In this document: one piece after another, positions 61,629 to 64,000 of the stretch
Layout: every line of letters starts with the position of its first letter
Numbering within the stretch: position 1 is the first letter of the stretch
From: Bacteroidota bacterium
GTDB lineage: Bacteria; Bacteroidota; Bacteroidia; Cytophagales; Cytophagaceae
Reading direction: 5' to 3'
Assembly: GCA_023428135.1 (NCBI GenBank)
Contig: JAEYZG010000064.1
Location: 106,270-170,269, forward strand
DNA: 64,000 bases
Position numbers and translations under genes: made by a program
Notes under the pieces: generated by a model
The model's input: the letters and a program-made list of their open reading frames with translations, nothing else
The model's database searches: none
What the model was told of the DNA's origin: nothing

Positions 61629-62840
61629 ATGAACAGGATTACAGTATTATTGGGAGCTTTAATTATTCTTTTTTTTACATCTTGTGATATTAAGAAGAAT
61701 AAAGATGTAAAGCCCGAGACTTTTTTGAAGATCTATGATCATTCTGATATTACATCGGAATATATTCCCTACGATATTCAGCAGACTGCAGATGAAGGCT
61801 TTCTAATCCTCGGAGGAAGGAAGGTTTCGGAGTCTCCTTTTAAAGGCGTTTATGTAATGAAGACAGACAAAGACGGAAATTTTGTTTCTGAACAAAACGT
61901 TTCTTCTGATTATGTTAACCCGGTGAATCAATTGGTAAAAGTCGGAAACCAGATTTTTTTCTTCTGCATGGACCGTCTGAGTCTTGAAGCAAAGCTCATG
62001 AAAATAGATGAGACTGGTATTGCAACAGAGGTAGCAGGATTAGGATTGCTTTACCCGCTTTATGCTTCTTTAAACGGAGACAACAATAGTCTTACATTGC
62101 TTAGTTATAACAGAGAAGATAAGAGGACTGTTGTTTCAAGAATAAGCACCGGAGGAACCATACTCAATCAGAAATCATTTGACATAGGTTTTGGAGATTT
62201 TGACGCTGAACAAGCCATCATTGAACACCTCAGCGGACAAGGCAAGCACCTTCCTTTTTTCTGCGGACAGCTAAATAATAACACGTATTATTTCAATGCA
62301 TTTTACAGATATACCCTTTCACTTGTTTTCTTTGATATGCTTTCAACGGACAGAAATCCACGAGTGGGTTTGGTGCAGGGTTATCAGGATGAAAGAGTGA
62401 TCAGCAGCCTTGTCTTTAAAGGGAATGGATTTGCTATATCACGGTTTGCTTATGGTGATAATTTCTTTATTCCGAATGTCACATTGAACTATGCACCCAA
62501 TGCAGTTTCTTCAAGTTCTGACATCCCCGGAAATAAAATGTTTGAACTGAAGCCTGATGCCAATGTGGTCCTGAAAAATTGTGCCTTAAACAATGGCAAT
62601 GCGCTTGTTTATGGCTCTGATACCAAATCAGGACAAATTGCTCTGTATTTCTATGATGTGAATAGTGGAATGCTTTTAGGTAATAAGTACCTCGGCTCAA
62701 TGAATCCCTACACATTGGCAGGTTATACAGTAGCCAATGATAAAAGTTTGGTTGTTGCAGGCACTACCTGGATCGCAGGCAGGTTCCCCCGAATCTGTAT
62801 CTTTAAAGTTTCCAAAGAAGAGCTGGAAGAGGCGATGTAG
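61629..62840 (+). CDS. lipoprotein with propeller-like repeats
   Basis: 403 residues from the ATG at 61629 (AGGA 3 nt before), which lies after the previous stop; an upstream in-frame start would overlap it. Signal MNRITVLLGALIILFFTSC with Cys19 as lipidation site. The rest has repeated strands of the type EGFLILGGRKVSESPFKGVYVMKTDKDGNF and KSLVVAGTTWIAG, resembling the SBBP/beta-propeller proteins in this window. Expected at the outer membrane. Last gene of the operon; probably works with the barrel and the DUF1501 protein. Confidence 0.8.
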   Translation: MNRITVLLGALIILFFTSCDIKKNKDVKPETFLKIYDHSDITSEYIPYDIQQTADEGFLILGGRKVSESPFKGVYVMKTDKDGNFVSEQNVSSDYVNPVNQLVKVGNQIFFFCMDRLSLEAKLMKIDETGIATEVAGLGLLYPLYASLNGDNNSLTLLSYNREDKRTVVSRISTGGTILNQKSFDIGFGDFDAEQAIIEHLSGQGKHLPFFCGQLNNNTYYFNAFYRYTLSLVFFDMLSTDRNPRVGLVQGYQDERVISSLVFKGNGFAISRFAYGDNFFIPNVTLNYAPNAVSSSSDIPGNKMFELKPDANVVLKNCALNNGNALVYGSDTKSGQIALYFYDVNSGMLLGNKYLGSMNPYTLAGYTVANDKSLVVAGTTWIAGRFPRICIFKVSKEELEEAM

Positions 62841-62865
62841 GTTTTTGTATTTGTTATAGGTATGA

Positions 62866-63139
62866 CTTCTCATCCGTGGCTTGTCCCCTGACAAGACACT
62901 AACACCTGAGCAATATAACAAACAACCAAAGACAGGTGATTTGGCACCGGAGCTAGCTTAAGTTATATAACTTAGGCCAACTTGCTGGAGCGAAACTTTC
63001 CTTGTTTGTTGGAGGTGAGGTATCTCTTAGTTATCAGTCAAAAACTACAACTCCAGCAAAGAAGAATAGTATAAACAAGAGACCACTTACGGAAAAAGAC
63101 AATAAAATGAATTTTGTATTGAAAAATTTTATTAGATAG
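62866..63139 (+). pseudogene. apparent gene remnant with a frameshift
   Basis: Two protein-like frames without start codons follow each other. The first, 62866-62961, reads ...LSPDKTLTPEQYNKQPKTG then DLAPELA and stops. The second, 62957-63139, reads LKLYNLGQLAGAKLSLFVGG then EVSLSYQSK, a Lys/Thr-rich stretch and KMNFVLKNFIR, and stops 2 nt before the ATG of the next gene. The short overlap of the two frames fits one former gene with an indel near 62957. The family is not recognised. This reading is an inference from composition. Confidence 0.4.
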
Positions 63140-63141
63140 AA

Positions 63142-63669
63142 ATGAAAAGATTTTTAACATTAAAATCATGGCAATTATTATTAATAATTAATAGCCCTAT
63201 TATATTGGTGGCATTGGGATTTGGTGATGGTATTATAATATTGATTGTTATGTATTTATTTTGGCTATACCTTTTAGGTGTTCAATTGCATAAAATCATT
63301 TACGGGAATTTAATTGGAATTATAAAGCTAAATTTATCAATTATATTTAGTGTTTTATTTTTAGCAGGAAATGCAGTTTTAAACTATAATAGGCTAGCTC
63401 CTTTTCAATTTTGGAGAAGTATGGAGGGAATGGATTTGGTGTTCGCTGTGATATATTGCATTTTGTCAATTTTTTATATTGTAAGTTTTTTTTACATTTT
63501 ATTTTTTGTCTCCAGAAGAATAAGTGTTTTAAAAAAAACGAGCCAATTTGAAATATTCATTCAGTTGATATTTTTTGAGATTGGATTGTGGTTCTTACAA
63601 CCTAAAATAAAAGAAATTCTAACTCAGCAGGGTCGCGGTGTGCCGAGAATGAAAAGCGGCATTAAATAA
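63142..63669 (+). CDS. small multi-span membrane protein
   Basis: 175 residues. Four to five membrane helices (about 11-32, 33-55, 62-84, 97-125 and 137-155) separated by short loops with few charges. It begins 2 nt after the stop of the preceding remnant, the spacing of a translationally coupled partner. Its last 11 residues (GVPRMKSGIK) are encoded inside the repeat unit 63632-63717, so its C-terminus may have been replaced. Proteins of this kind often follow secreted toxins as immunity proteins, but that is only a guess here. Confidence 0.6.
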   Translation: MKRFLTLKSWQLLLIINSPIILVALGFGDGIIILIVMYLFWLYLLGVQLHKIIYGNLIGIIKLNLSIIFSVLFLAGNAVLNYNRLAPFQFWRSMEGMDLVFAVIYCILSIFYIVSFFYILFFVSRRISVLKKTSQFEIFIQLIFFEIGLWFLQPKIKEILTQQGRGVPRMKSGIK

Positions 63670-63717
63670 AAGCTTTTCAATGCTATATAAAGATGAAGGT
63701 TGGTCCTTCATTGGCGG
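63632..63717 (+). repeat. direct repeat unit A (about 86 bp)
   Basis: Starts GTCGCGGTGTGCCGAGAATG and includes the hairpin TGAAAAGC...GCTTTTCA and then ATGAAGG...CCTTCAT. A second copy begins about 246 bp downstream, with roughly nine of ten positions identical. Overlaps the 3' end of the membrane-protein gene. Confidence 0.75.
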
Positions 63718-63877
63718 TTTACAGTGCAGCATGTCCCGATATGTCTGGAAACAGCTCGCGTTAATTCTGGTGGAGTTCAAGCCGGATATGATCTTTGCAA
63801 TCCCTATAATGATTGGGGTTTTTTATGGGAAGGAACAGGTCATTGGAATATTGCCAAATCAGCTGTCCCGGAAGGCT

Positions 63878-63966
63878 GTCGCTCGGTGTGCCGAGAATGA
63901 AAAGCGGCATTAAATAAATGCTTTTCAATGCTGTATAAAAGATGAAGGTAGGCCCTTCATTGGCAG
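63878..63966 (+). repeat. direct repeat unit B (about 89 bp)
   Basis: Second copy of the unit at 63632. Here the start forms a full hairpin CTCGGTGTGCCGAG. Compared with unit A it has one extra A before the ATG at 63942 and three changes inside ATGAAGGTxGGxCCTTCATTGGC; all three are synonymous if read as M-K-V-G-P-S-L-A. Confidence 0.75.
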
Positions 63967-64000
63967 GCTTGCAGGAGCAGCCAATAAACAACCTTGCGGT
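63942..64000 (+). CDS. possible gene start running off the window
   Basis: An open frame MKVGPSLAGLQEQPINNLAV begins inside repeat unit B and is open to the window end (19 full codons). The equivalent start in unit A gives MKVGPSLAVYSAACPDMSGN and stops after 23 codons. The silent differences between the two starts suggest selection on the protein, but the frame is too short to be sure. Confidence 0.3.
   Translation, partial: MKVGPSLAGLQEQPINNLA

Noticed and set aside
63632..64000. Integron attC-like sites
   Set aside because: The repeats have hairpins but lack the GTTRRRY and RYYYAAC core boxes in the right places.
1..64000. CRISPR array, tRNA or rRNA genes
   Set aside because: No regularly spaced identical repeats and no segment with tRNA-like cloverleaf or rRNA sequence was recognised by eye; a tRNAscan or Infernal run would be needed to exclude all small RNAs.

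Overview
The window looks like chromosomal DNA of a gliding-type Bacteroidota bacterium, probably order Cytophagales (Sporocytophaga/Cytophaga-like). This is an inference from AT-rich DNA, weak Shine-Dalgarno sites, the Bacteroidota promoter pattern (TTTG, about 20 nt, then TAnnTTTG), and several large surface or secreted proteins ending in type IX secretion (T9SS) sorting domains with the PNPs/GxYxx/K-K-I signature. I saw no rRNA, tRNA, CRISPR array, complete insertion sequence or phage region.

Layout. 1-8.2 kb: end of a sensor kinase, a PepSY-like periplasmic protein, a histidine phosphatase, a CPA1 cation/proton antiporter, a large T9SS protein with SBBP-type repeats, a Crp/Fnr regulator, and a small conserved gene cut short by a stop codon. 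8.4-16.6 kb: an orphan MurC/Mpl-like ligase, a membrane protein, a GNAT, a second Crp/Fnr regulator beside an alpha/beta hydrolase, a second T9SS protein, and an indoleamine 2,3-dioxygenase-like haem protein. 16.6-23.1 kb: a MITE-like repeat family, a secreted protein made of five tandem sorting-domain-like modules, a long AT-rich spacer, a GC-rich SYLF gene that looks acquired, and a Pif1/RecD-like helicase. 23.3-31.2 kb: carbonic anhydrase, two tandem SRPBCC paralogues, a GlxA-type regulator, an MpaB-like oxygenase, an ArsR + SRPBCC-VOC operon with a visible promoter/operator, a glycosyltransferase, a lipoyl-like protein and a metallophosphoesterase. 31.2-38.5 kb: a T9SS protein with BNR-like repeats, an M3 peptidase, SelO and an SDR. 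38.6-48.9 kb: a signalling block with two full histidine kinases and one kinase-like protein that has lost the phospho-acceptor histidine, plus TtcA, a cold-shock protein and an AsmA-like protein. 49-57 kb: MetY, MurI, an NlpE-like lipoprotein, stand-alone ethanolamine ammonia-lyase (EutBC), a methyltransferase, a 31-residue lysine-rich protein and a GreA/B-like protein. 57.3-62.8 kb: a four-gene operon, DUF1800 - DUF1501 (T9SS tail) - outer-membrane barrel - lipoprotein. 62.9-64 kb: a gene remnant, a small multi-span membrane protein and two copies of a roughly 90-bp repeat, which looks like the edge of a rearranged accessory region.

How the genes fit together. The secreted and surface proteins imply that the host has a full T9SS, which is not encoded here. 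Many genes sit alone between bidirectional hairpin terminators. Clear operons are ArsR/SRPBCC-VOC, EutB/EutC (both with 4-nt overlaps) and the DUF1800/DUF1501 set. The most unusual items are the all-sorting-domain protein (17080-18414), the histidine-less kinase (41213-42457), the nonsense-interrupted gene at 7825, the MITE-like family, and the remnant and repeat structure at the right edge. I did not see a complete defence or mobile system.
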